A stretch of 22,586 nt of DNA from contig NZ_JBFIII010000049.1 of NCBI RefSeq assembly GCF_041601295.1, positions 1-22,586 of the forward strand, in the 5' to 3' direction. The stretch's first letter is position 1. Each line of letters opens with the position of its first letter. A model generated the notes under the pieces. The model worked only from the letters and a program-made list of their open reading frames with translations. It was not told where the DNA came from and did not search any database. The DNA comes from Immundisolibacter sp. Its GTDB lineage: Bacteria > Pseudomonadota > Gammaproteobacteria > Immundisolibacterales > Immundisolibacteraceae. Shown piece after piece: positions 1 to 6,835 of the stretch. The translations under genes and the position numbers were made by a program.

Positions 1-1
1 A

Positions 2-361
2 CGCCTGGCGTTGCCGGGCATCCTGCTGCTGGCCGCACTGAGCGTGGTCATCACCGGCCGCGTTGGACACTCCCTGCCGCTGCTGTTGGCGCTGGTGTTC
101 TGCTGCGGCTTTTTCGCATTTGGCGCGCAAATCAGCCTCAACACCTTGGCGGCCCACATCTATCCGACTCGGGCCCGCTCCACCGGTGTCGGCTGGGCGC
201 TGGGCATCGGACGCATCGGGTCCATTCTGGGGCCCCTGGTGGGCGGCGTGTTGCTGCAGATGAAACTGGGTCTGCCGACCTATTTTCTTGCCTTCAGCAC
301 GCTGCTGATTGCAGCGGCGGTAGCCGCGTTCAGCGTCCGTAGGCAGCAACCGGCCGTGTAA
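2..361 (+). CDS. MFS transporter, aromatic-acid symporter type (3' part only)
   Basis: This is the C-terminal part of a major facilitator superfamily permease; the frame is open to the left edge, so the true start lies outside the window. About 119 residues remain, covering roughly the last four membrane helices and ending in a basic tail (VRRQQPAV). It carries the same landmarks as the C-terminus of the next gene: FAFGAQI, a YPT-AR loop, and GVGW followed by GIGRIG. By eye the two are roughly two-thirds identical over this stretch, so they are tandem paralogues. The next gene belongs to the aromatic acid:H+ symporter group, and the same substrate class is inferred here. The gap to the next start is 61 bp, so the two may be co-transcribed. 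Family is confident; substrate is not. Confidence 0.85.
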   Translation, partial: RLALPGILLLAALSVVITGRVGHSLPLLLALVFCCGFFAFGAQISLNTLAAHIYPTRARSTGVGWALGIGRIGSILGPLVGGVLLQMKLGLPTYFLAFSTLLIAAAVAAFSVRRQQPAV

Positions 362-422
362 AGCGGTCTCCGGTGACGCGATCCGGTCGCTTGCTTACCG
401 TCAGGCCCGGGAACACGTTTAC

Positions 423-1670
423 ATGCAAGCTGTCGCCGAACCGAAGGATCAGCGGTCCATGTCCGGCCAGCAATGGTGGGTACTGGCGCTGTGCACGCTG
501 GTGATCCTGCTGGATGGCCTGGACTTGCAGGCGGCGGCCTTCACCGGGCCATCCATTGCCGCACAGTGGCAGCTTGAGCGCTCCAGCATGGGGCCGATCT
601 ACGCCATGGGACTGGCCGGCGGAGCTGTTGGAGCGCTGCTGATGGGTCCGCTGGGCGATCGCTACGGCCGCCGGCCGGCCCTACTGCTGTCGATGCTGGC
701 GTTTGGCACCGCGACATTCCTGACCGCATGGGTACGCAACTTCGATCAACTGCTGGTTATGCGCCTGCTGACTGGCATTGGGCTTGGCGGCGCCGTGCCC
801 AATGCCGCAGCGCTGATCAGCGAATACGCGCCCCCGCGCCTGCGCAACCTGTGCGTCGCGATAACACTGACCGGTATCCCACTGGGCGGCATCGTGGGTG
901 GTTTGCTGGCAAGTTGGCTACTGCCCCGCTACGGCTGGCCCGCAGTCTATATCGCCGGCGGGCTGGCGCCGCTGGCGACCTTGCCCTTGCTGTGGCGCCG
1001 CCTGCCTGAATCGGTGGAGTTCCTCGCACTGCGTGCCGCGCCCAAGCCAGCCGCAGACGCCGCGCCGGTTGCCAGGCCGCGCTTTCCGGTGCGCGAGCTG
1101 TTCCAGCCCGGCTACGTCGGGGACACACTCCTGCTGTGGACGACGTTTTTCACCAGCCTGATCGCGCTCAATTTCCTGATGAGCTGGACGCCCAGCCTGG
1201 TACTGGAGGCCGGCTTTCAGCTGCGGCATACCGCCTGGGCGGCGGTGGCGCTGAACCTGGGCGGCGTAGGTGGCCCGCTGCTGGTCGCCGCGCTCGCGGC
1301 GCGCCACGGCACACGGGTGTTGCTACCGGTTGTGCTGCTGCTGGCCGGTATTTGTGTGGCGGTCACCGGGCGGGTGAGCGACTCGCTACCGCTGCTGCTG
1401 CTCACGTTCTGCAGCGGATTGTTTGCGTTTGGCGCCCAGATTGGCCTGGTCGCCCTCGCGACGCATGTGTATCCAACCCACGCCCGGGCCACGGGCGTGG
1501 GTTGGACCATCGGGATTGGCCGCATCGGTGCCGTATTCGGCCCGCTGCTCGGGGGATTGCTGCTGCAAGCCAAGCTTAGCCTGCCAAACTATTTTCTGAC
1601 CATCAGCTCGGTGCTGGTGATCGCCGCCCTGTCGACCTTCCTCATCCGCCGGCACCAGCCGGCGGCCTGA
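423..1670 (+). CDS. MFS transporter, aromatic acid:H+ symporter family (PcaK/BenK-like)
   Basis: A 12-helix inner-membrane permease of 415 residues, normal for the family. It shows the acidic helix-1 signature DGLDLQAAAF (residues 31-40), matching the DGxD motif of aromatic acid:H+ symporters, then the MFS loop motif GDRYGRRP (78-85) and GIGLGGAVPN (118-127). These permeases import benzoate-like acids with protons. The start at 423 has no clear ribosome binding site. An in-frame ATG at 459 (MSGQQWW) has AAGGA about 10 nt upstream and may be the true start. The gene is a tandem paralogue of the truncated gene to its left and converges on a NahE-like hydratase-aldolase 27 bp away, which supports an aromatic-compound context. 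The exact substrate cannot be read from the sequence. Confidence 0.9.
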   Translation: MQAVAEPKDQRSMSGQQWWVLALCTLVILLDGLDLQAAAFTGPSIAAQWQLERSSMGPIYAMGLAGGAVGALLMGPLGDRYGRRPALLLSMLAFGTATFLTAWVRNFDQLLVMRLLTGIGLGGAVPNAAALISEYAPPRLRNLCVAITLTGIPLGGIVGGLLASWLLPRYGWPAVYIAGGLAPLATLPLLWRRLPESVEFLALRAAPKPAADAAPVARPRFPVRELFQPGYVGDTLLLWTTFFTSLIALNFLMSWTPSLVLEAGFQLRHTAWAAVALNLGGVGGPLLVAALAARHGTRVLLPVVLLLAGICVAVTGRVSDSLPLLLLTFCSGLFAFGAQIGLVALATHVYPTHARATGVGWTIGIGRIGAVFGPLLGGLLLQAKLSLPNYFLTISSVLVIAALSTFLIRRHQPAA

Positions 1671-1677
1671 GTCACCG

Positions 1678-1697
1678 GTCGACAGGGTGTTGTCGGC
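1678..1697. terminator. possible weak hairpin between convergent genes
   Basis: The short convergent gap between the MFS gene and the aldolase gene contains CGACA (1680-1684) and TGTCG (1691-1695) around a six-base loop, extendable by a G-T and a G-C pair. There is no T-tract on either strand, so this would be at best a weak, possibly bidirectional, stop or a Rho-dependent end. Confidence 0.25.
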
Positions 1698-2672
1698 TCA
1701 GCGGTACTTACGCGCGCACAGTTCGGCCCAGGCCTTGCCGCTGGCCACGGTCAGTGCACGCCAGTCGTCAGGCAGATCTTCGTAGGGCGCACGACACGGG
1801 CCGGCCTTGATGTAACCGGCGGCGTTGCAGCGGATTTTCTCCACTTGCACGTTGTACTTGGAGAATTCCTTGAAATCCGGAATGGCGTTGGGCAGGCCAT
1901 GCAGGTCGTGCATGATTTCGCCCATGCGCGCCTTGTCACCGGCGTCGATGGCCCGCTGCAGGGCCACCACCGGCTCCGGCCCCATGGCGCAACTGGTCGA
2001 CCACATTGCCTTCACGCGATCGCCGACCAGGTCGTAGGCCATTGGCGCGGCAAAGTCGATCGGCAGGAACTGCACGTTCGGCGCCGCGTCCATGCTGGCC
2101 GGCAGGTCGACCAGCATGTTCTTCGGGTCCATCAGGTTGCCGACGTACTTGCAGGTGACCACGGTCGGACAATGCTTGCCGACGCCGGCCCAGAACTCGA
2201 CCGGGAAGGTGGATTTGAAAAACAGCGGGTTGGCGTACACCATCAGCGCCATTTCCGGCACCGCCTCGGCCAGATCCGCGTAGAACTTGACCGAATTGGT
2301 GATGGTCGGGGTCTGCCACAGCGGCAGGCCGACGAAACCGCCCTCCACACCCAGCTCCCGAAACTTGCGCATCTGGCGCACGGTTTCCTTGGTGCCCAGC
2401 GTGGTGATGCCGGCGAACACCGGCACCCGGCCGCGCGCCACCTCGACGATGGTGCGGGTGAAGGCGAGCTTTTCCTCCAGCGTCAGCGCGGCACATTCGC
2501 CGGTGGTGCCGTTGGCGGCGATCGAGCCGATACCGGCGGTGATCAGCTGCTCGACCATGCGCGCGGTTTCGTCCAGATCGACCGAATCCTCGTACTGCCA
2601 GCCACCCTGCCCTTCCTTGCATGGCGTCGGGATCATGGCGGATACGCCACGGATATCGTCTTTGGTCAGCAT
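1698..2672 (-). CDS. NahE-like hydratase-aldolase (DHDPS/NAL superfamily)
   Basis: A 324-residue class I aldolase of the dihydrodipicolinate synthase/N-acetylneuraminate lyase superfamily. It most resembles trans-o-hydroxybenzylidenepyruvate hydratase-aldolase (NahE, PhdJ and relatives), which hydrates and splits aromatic benzylidenepyruvates to an aldehyde and pyruvate. Visible are NGTTGEC (54-60), the expected Tyr146 in VYANP, the Schiff-base Lys175 in VTCKY, and a C-terminal signature (FSKYNVQVEKI, then AAGYIKAGPCRAPY and SGKAWAEL) that I recognise from NahE. The start at 2672 is chosen because AGGAGG (2681-2686) sits 8 nt upstream; the frame stays open to 2804 but would overlap sbtB. It lies 76 bp downstream of sbtB on the same strand. 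No ring-cleavage or dioxygenase gene is in the window, so the true substrate is uncertain. Confidence 0.85.
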   Translation of the reverse strand: MLTKDDIRGVSAMIPTPCKEGQGGWQYEDSVDLDETARMVEQLITAGIGSIAANGTTGECAALTLEEKLAFTRTIVEVARGRVPVFAGITTLGTKETVRQMRKFRELGVEGGFVGLPLWQTPTITNSVKFYADLAEAVPEMALMVYANPLFFKSTFPVEFWAGVGKHCPTVVTCKYVGNLMDPKNMLVDLPASMDAAPNVQFLPIDFAAPMAYDLVGDRVKAMWSTSCAMGPEPVVALQRAIDAGDKARMGEIMHDLHGLPNAIPDFKEFSKYNVQVEKIRCNAAGYIKAGPCRAPYEDLPDDWRALTVASGKAWAELCARKYR

Positions 2673-2748
2673 CGGCAGGGCCTCCTGGCAATCTAAAAGG
2701 GCGCTAATAGTAGCCGGGTTCTGTGCGCCCGAAGAGATGCGGCCATGA

Positions 2749-3057
2749 TCAGAACTTTTCGGGACGGAGAATTTCAATGTCGTGCAGAAAAGCCACCATC
2801 GCATAGTCGGCGTAATAGCGGTCCTGAAGATGGCCGAGCGCCGACTCCGCCAGGACGCGCGGGCAGATCACCTCGATGCGGATATTGGCCGCTTCCCCCC
2901 ATGCCGCATCGCGCACACCCCGACTGCCCCGTCCGCGGGCATCGGAAACGGTGTAGCCACGCACACCCAGCCGATCCAGGTCGCGCAGCAGGGTTTGCTC
3001 GACGGCGGCCTCGGTGATTACGGTGAGCAGGGTTCTTTTTTCCGTTGACAGGGTCAT
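2749..3057 (-). CDS. sbtB: SbtB, PII-like regulator of the bicarbonate transporter
   Basis: A 102-residue PII-superfamily protein. The T-loop region (about 38-55, with GRGSRGVRDAAWG) followed by ANIRIEVICP matches SbtB, the trimeric adenine-nucleotide-binding partner that attaches to the cytoplasmic face of SbtA and controls bicarbonate uptake. It ends at EILRPEKF without the Cys-containing C-terminal extension found in some cyanobacterial SbtB proteins, so redox control through that element is not expected. The ATG at 3055-3057 overlaps the sbtA stop (ATGA), which indicates translational coupling and rules out the longer open frame to 3090. Identification rests on both sequence and linkage to sbtA. 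Confidence 0.88.
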   Translation of the reverse strand: MTLSTEKRTLLTVITEAAVEQTLLRDLDRLGVRGYTVSDARGRGSRGVRDAAWGEAANIRIEVICPRVLAESALGHLQDRYYADYAMVAFLHDIEILRPEKF

Positions 3058-3995
3058 GGCGTTACTCCCACGAGTTGCAGGGCCAGCCAATGGTAAAGCG
3101 GGATACCGACCATGATGTTGAAAGGAAAGGTCACCCCCAGCACGGCGCCGAGCGACAAGGCCGGGTTGGCTTGCGGCACCGCCAGACGCATGGCCGCCGG
3201 CACCGCAATATAGGAGGCGCTGGCGGCCAGGGTGGCGAGCAGCGTCAGGCCGCCGACCGACAGGCCCAGGGCCATGCCACAGCCCAGTCCAAGCACCGCC
3301 GACAGCAGCGGCATGAACAGGCCGAAAGCGACGATGAACACGCCCCGTCGTCGCAACTCGCCCGCCTGGCGGCTGACGATCAGCCCCATCTCCAGCAGGA
3401 ACAGGGCCAGCACGCCCTTGAAAAGATCGTAGAACAGCCCCTTGATGGGGGCGAGCCCCTCGGGACCGGCCGCCCAGCCGATGGCCATGCCACCCAGCAG
3501 CAGGGTCACGCCCTTGCCCAGAAAGGTCTCGTGCGCGAGCAGGCGCCAGTCGGTTTGCCTGCCCAGGCCGCGCGCCAGCACGATGCCGACCATGATGGCA
3601 GGCACCTCCATGACGGCCAGAAAAATCGCCATTTGCGGTTCAAACGCGATGCTCCGCGTCATCAGCCAGTTGATGCCCACCGCGAAGGTGGCCACGCTCA
3701 CCGAGCCGTAGTGAGCCGCCGTGGCCGCGGCATCCGCCCGCCCGAGCCGCCCCACGCCGTTCAGGATAGCGAAGGCGATCAGCGTCTGCGCCACCCCCAG
3801 CAGGATCACCGCACCCAGTTGCGGCACCAGCGGGCCGAGTGCCTGTTGCGCCAGGCCCTCTCCGCCCTTCAGGCCAATGGCCAACAGCAGGAACACCGAC
3901 AAGGATTCATAGAAGCCAGCCGGCAGCTTGAGCTCCGAACGGAGCAGACCGGCCGCCAGGCCGAACAGGAAAAACAGGACAACGACGTCGATCAT
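3054..3995 (-). CDS. sbtA: SbtA, sodium-dependent bicarbonate transporter
   Basis: A 313-residue polytopic inner-membrane protein of the SbtA (former DUF897) family, which imports bicarbonate with sodium in cyanobacteria and is found in many other bacteria. Hallmarks are AAHYGSVSVATFA (93-105) in the first half and ASASYIAVPAAMR (258-270) with GVTFPFNIMVGIPLY (287-301) in the second, the two inverted-repeat halves that form the transport core. The central linker is short, so the length is at the low end for the family. The ATG overlaps the stop of a 27-codon ORF (ATGA), and the sbtA stop overlaps the sbtB ATG, so the three are a tightly coupled set. Outside cyanobacteria the physiological role may be carbon fixation, carboxylase supply or pH control; no RuBisCO or carboxysome gene is in the window. 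Confidence 0.93.
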   Translation of the reverse strand: MIDVVVLFFLFGLAAGLLRSELKLPAGFYESLSVFLLLAIGLKGGEGLAQQALGPLVPQLGAVILLGVAQTLIAFAILNGVGRLGRADAAATAAHYGSVSVATFAVGINWLMTRSIAFEPQMAIFLAVMEVPAIMVGIVLARGLGRQTDWRLLAHETFLGKGVTLLLGGMAIGWAAGPEGLAPIKGLFYDLFKGVLALFLLEMGLIVSRQAGELRRRGVFIVAFGLFMPLLSAVLGLGCGMALGLSVGGLTLLATLAASASYIAVPAAMRLAVPQANPALSLGAVLGVTFPFNIMVGIPLYHWLALQLVGVTP

Positions 3996-4075
3996 GCGGC
4001 GCCGCTCCTGTTTCCGGCGCTGGCCGGGTCATAGGGGCACATGGCGCGGATCGCGCGCTGCGGATCGGTGTTCAT
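3992..4075 (-). CDS. 27-residue small ORF coupled to sbtA
   Basis: A short ORF, too small for most gene callers. It starts with ATG at 4073-4075, preceded by GGAGG (4083-4087) at a 7-nt spacing, which is an excellent ribosome binding site. It encodes 27 residues beginning MNTDPQRAIRAM, with a central CPYDP, and ends at a TGA that overlaps the sbtA ATG (ATGA). It fills the whole terC-sbtA gap. There is no hydrophobic segment, so it is not a membrane subunit. It could be a leader peptide that sets sbtA translation by coupling, or a small soluble partner. I do not recognise a family. Support is the strong binding site, the tight overlap and the absence of any other start signal for sbtA. Confidence 0.6.
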   Translation of the reverse strand: MNTDPQRAIRAMCPYDPASAGNRSGAA

Positions 4076-4089
4076 ACTGGGGCCTCCAT

Positions 4090-5073
4090 TCATTCGCCTG
4101 CCGGTGGTGTGCTATCGGATAACCCGCGCGTGGCGATCAGGCTGGCGATCACGCTGGCGCCGATCAGCACCGCGACGATGGCCAGCGAAGCGGCCACCGG
4201 CATGTGGTACCAAGGCGTGATCAGCATCTTGGCACCGATGAAGGTGAGCACCATGGCCAGGCCATATTTGAGCAGGTGGAAGCGATCCGCCACGTCGGCC
4301 ATCAAGAAATAGAGCGCCCGCAGCCCCAGGATGGCGAAGATGTTGGAGGTGAAGACGATGAACGGATCGGTGGTGATGGCGAAGATGGCCGGGATGGAGT
4401 CCACGGCGAACACCAGGTCGGAGACCTCGATCAGGATCAGCACCAGGAACAGCGGCGTGAAATAGCGCACGCCATTCTTGATCACGCTGAATTTCTCGCC
4501 ATGATCGCCCTCGGAAATACGCAGATGTCGGCGCGCGAATTTCAGCACCGGGTTTTTCTCCAGGTCGGGCGTTTTTTCCGCCATCACCAGCATGCGCATG
4601 CCGGTAACCACCAGGAATAAACCGAACAGATAGAGCACCCAGGAAAACTCCCGCACCACCCAGGCGCCGGCCAGGATCATCACGGCGCGCATGACGATGG
4701 CTCCCAGTACGCCGTAGATCAGCACCCGGCGCTGGTATTCGGCGGCGACATGAAAGGACGAGAAGATCAGCAGGAACACGAACACGTTGTCCACCGACAG
4801 CGATTTCTCGATCAGATAGCCGGTGAGGAACTCCAGTGCCTTCTGGTCGGCAATCTGCGGCCCGACGCTGGCGTTCAGGTGCCACCACAGGCCGGCATTG
4901 AAAAGCAGTGCGAGGCTTATCCAGACCGCCGACCAGGCCGCCGCCTCCCTGACGCCCACCTTGTGCGCCTTGCGGCCGCCGAACACCAACAGGTCCAGCG
5001 CCAGCATGACCAGCACGAAGGCGACGAAGGCGCCCCACATCCACGGTTCGCCGATGGAGATCGCGTTGTTCAT
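4090..5073 (-). CDS. TerC/Alx-family integral membrane protein
   Basis: A 327-residue membrane protein of the TerC family, which includes E. coli Alx and Bacillus MeeF/MeeY; several members export manganese or supply metals to exported proteins, and others relate to tellurium resistance or pH. Conserved acidic membrane motifs are present: YLIEKSLSVDNVFVF (86-100) and EVSDLVFAVDSIPAIFA (216-232), whose Asp/Glu residues are the presumed metal ligands. Length and topology (about nine helices) match Alx-type proteins. The gene starts 21 nt after the DUF1232 gene ends and its stop is 14 nt before the small ORF, so it sits in the same gene train as sbtAB. The transported ion here is not known; Mn2+ is the best-supported guess from the family. 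Confidence 0.9.
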   Translation of the reverse strand: MNNAISIGEPWMWGAFVAFVLVMLALDLLVFGGRKAHKVGVREAAAWSAVWISLALLFNAGLWWHLNASVGPQIADQKALEFLTGYLIEKSLSVDNVFVFLLIFSSFHVAAEYQRRVLIYGVLGAIVMRAVMILAGAWVVREFSWVLYLFGLFLVVTGMRMLVMAEKTPDLEKNPVLKFARRHLRISEGDHGEKFSVIKNGVRYFTPLFLVLILIEVSDLVFAVDSIPAIFAITTDPFIVFTSNIFAILGLRALYFLMADVADRFHLLKYGLAMVLTFIGAKMLITPWYHMPVAASLAIVAVLIGASVIASLIATRGLSDSTPPAGE

Positions 5074-5094
5074 GTCGAAGCGTCCGCTGGTTGT

Positions 5095-5373
5095 TCAATA
5101 ACGGGGATCGCGCGCCCGGCACTCGGCCATGACGGCGGGCGGGATCAGCCGCAGTGCCAGCCAGACCAGACCCGGCACGATGACCAGATCGTCCAGCTGG
5201 CCGATGACCGGCAGAAAGTCCGGGATCAGATCGAACGGCAGCAGGGCGTAACCAACAGCCAGCCCCAGCAGCGCCTTGTCAGGCCAGGGCGTATCCGGAT
5301 GGGCGAGCGCGCAGCGATACACCGCGAACTCGCGCTTGAATGCCCGCGCCAGCGCGGCCAGCCGGGCACGCAT
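5095..5373 (-). CDS. YkvA-like DUF1232 membrane-associated protein
   Basis: A 92-residue protein with the DUF1232 core: YALLPFDLIPDFLPVIGQLDD (about 42-62; key residues are the Pro-Phe-Asp and Ile-Pro-Asp pairs and the Gly-Gln-Leu-Asp-Asp end) followed by a hydrophobic helix. Family members are small membrane-associated proteins of unknown function. The ATG (5371-5373) shares its first base with the htpX stop, giving TGATG, so the two are translationally coupled. The much longer frame that continues upstream to 6252 is only the shadow of htpX; the real gene is this 3' portion. The linkage to HtpX suggests a membrane-stress role, which is inference. Confidence 0.85.
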   Translation of the reverse strand: MRARLAALARAFKREFAVYRCALAHPDTPWPDKALLGLAVGYALLPFDLIPDFLPVIGQLDDLVIVPGLVWLALRLIPPAVMAECRARDPRY

Positions 5374-6248
5374 CAGCGTGCCGTCTTGAGCATCGCGATG
5401 CGCTCGGCGAGCGGCGGATGGGTCATGAACAGGCGCTTGATGCCGCCCGCGCCGCCGCCGGCGATGCCGAAAGCCGCCAGCTTGTCGGGCAGCGGTTGCG
5501 GGTGCAGGCTCGCCAGCCGCTCCAGCGCCGCAATCATGGCGCCGCGCCCGGCCAGTCGCGCGCCGCCGGCATCGGCGCGAAACTCCCGCTGGCGCGAGAA
5601 CCACATCACGATGATGGACGCGAGGATGCCCAGCACCAGATCGGCAATGATCACCGTGACCCAGAACGCCGGGCCGTGGCCGTTTTCGGTCCGAAAGATC
5701 ACGCGATCCACCGTGTGACCGATCACCCGCGACAGGAACAGGACAAAGGTGTTCACCACGCCCTGGATCAGCGCCAGCGTGACCATGTCGCCGTTGGCGA
5801 CGTGGGCCATCTCGTGACCCAGCACCGCCTCGGCCTCTTCCCGGGTCATCGTTTGCAGCAAGCCGGTGGACACGGCGATCAGCGAGCGGTTCTTGCTCAT
5901 TCCGGTGGCAAAGGCGTTGACGTCGGGCGACTCCCAGATCGCCACCTCGGGCATCCTGATGCCGGCCGCCTGTGCCTGGCGCGCCACGGTCTGCACCAGC
6001 CACTGTTCGGTGGGCGTGCGCGGCGCGCTGATGACCTGGGCACCCACCGACTTCTTGGCCATCCATTTGGAAATGGCCAGCGAAATGAAAGCCCCGCCAA
6101 AGCCCATGACGGCGGCAAAAATCAGCAGCGAACCGAGGTTCAGGCCCTGTTCGTTCAGGTAGGGTTCCACCCCGAGCAGCCGCATGCTGACGGACAGCAC
6201 CAGCACGATGGCCAGGTTGGTGGCCAGAAAAAGCACGATGCGTTTCAT
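5373..6248 (-). CDS. htpX: HtpX, membrane-bound zinc protease (M48B)
   Basis: A 291-residue M48 family metalloprotease, the same size as E. coli HtpX, which degrades misfolded membrane proteins alongside FtsH. Two N-terminal membrane helices (about 4-22 and 38-58) precede the zinc site HEMAHV (145-150). A central hydrophobic pair follows, and the third ligand is Glu222 in REFRADAGGA. The C-terminal MTHPPLAERIAML (275-287) is also typical. The ATG at 6246-6248 has AAGGAGT a few bases upstream. It is coupled to the DUF1232 gene downstream and separated by 111 bp from hpf upstream. In enterobacteria htpX is under CpxR/heat-shock control; I see no clear CpxR box in the short upstream gap. Confidence 0.95.
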   Translation of the reverse strand: MKRIVLFLATNLAIVLVLSVSMRLLGVEPYLNEQGLNLGSLLIFAAVMGFGGAFISLAISKWMAKKSVGAQVISAPRTPTEQWLVQTVARQAQAAGIRMPEVAIWESPDVNAFATGMSKNRSLIAVSTGLLQTMTREEAEAVLGHEMAHVANGDMVTLALIQGVVNTFVLFLSRVIGHTVDRVIFRTENGHGPAFWVTVIIADLVLGILASIIVMWFSRQREFRADAGGARLAGRGAMIAALERLASLHPQPLPDKLAAFGIAGGGAGGIKRLFMTHPPLAERIAMLKTAR

Positions 6249-6359
6249 GCATGACTCCTTGCAGTCATTGAGGTGGTGATGACGGCCGCTGCCAAAATCA
6301 GCCGGGTGCGCACCCGCAGGCTGCCCAGGCTCGATGCGGCCCGCGCCGGGGGCTCCAAT

Positions 6360-6710
6360 TTACTCAATCCGCTCATCGTCACCGCGCTCGAAATGCTCGT
6401 CGAAGCTGCCGCGCGCGCGCCGCAGATGGCGCCCCAGCGTTCGTTCGGCGCGGTGTGCAGCGCGATCCACCGCCACATGGATATCTGCTTCCGTGTCCTT
6501 AACGACAATATCGGGCAAGCCGTGCAGGCGAAGCTGGAGGTGGCAATGCCGGTCCACGCCGCCCCCGGGACCGCCGATATCCGACAGGTGCGCGGCGACC
6601 CGCACCACCCGGTCCTGAAAACGATTCAGGGCAAATTGCAACCGTTGCTCCACATGGGCGCGCAGATTTTCGGTCAGCACGAAGCCATGGGCGTGGATTA
6701 CGACCTGCAT
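6360..6710 (-). CDS. HPF/RaiA-family ribosome hibernation factor
   Basis: A 116-residue protein with the short HPF/YfiA (sigma-54 modulation) fold: MQVVIHAHGF, then LRAHVEQRLQFALNRF as helix 1, VVRVAAHLSDI as the central strand, a glycine-rich hairpin (about 46-52), HCHLQLRLHG, and KDTEADIHVAVDRAAHRAERTLGRHL as strand plus helix 2 (71-96). Such proteins bind the decoding site of the 30S subunit and silence or protect ribosomes in stationary phase or stress. It lacks the C-terminal dimerisation domain of long HPFs and ends in an acidic tail. GGAG lies 6 nt upstream of the ATG at 6710. The gene heads the minus-strand train that runs down to sbtB, and it is divergent from the NhaR-like gene. Confidence 0.88.
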   Translation of the reverse strand: MQVVIHAHGFVLTENLRAHVEQRLQFALNRFQDRVVRVAAHLSDIGGPGGGVDRHCHLQLRLHGLPDIVVKDTEADIHVAVDRAAHRAERTLGRHLRRARGSFDEHFERGDDERIE

Positions 6711-6772
6711 CCGCTGCTCCCTCGTCTGCGATACCGAAAACCGACGGGCCCATTCTGAGCTTGCCGCTGCAT

Positions 6773-6794
6773 AAAGAAAATCAGATTATTCTTT
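6773..6794. promoter_or_regulatory. palindrome in the hpf/nhaR divergent region
   Basis: Within the roughly 125 bp between the divergent hpf and NhaR-like genes there is an inverted repeat, AAAGAA (6773-6778) and TTCTTT (6789-6794), separated by 10 bases that are AT-rich in an otherwise GC-rich window. It lies about 42-63 bp upstream of the regulator's ATG, where LysR-type regulators commonly bind for autoregulation. It is a candidate operator; no confident -35/-10 pair could be assigned. Confidence 0.4.
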
Positions 6795-6835
6795 CCGGTT
6801 AATTCGTTACAGACTGATAGCGAGCCGCAGTGCTT

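Noticed and set aside
3045..4034. 329-codon plus-strand frame across sbtA
   Set aside because: Antisense shadow of sbtA with a low-complexity Gln/His/Arg composition and no ribosome binding site.
4750..5718. 322-codon plus-strand frame
   Set aside because: Crosses terC, the DUF1232 gene and htpX in antisense and has no domain resemblance.
5374..6252. Upstream extension of the DUF1232 frame to 385 codons
   Set aside because: Only the last 92 codons show a family motif; the rest is the alternate frame of htpX, whose protein in its own frame is clearly real.
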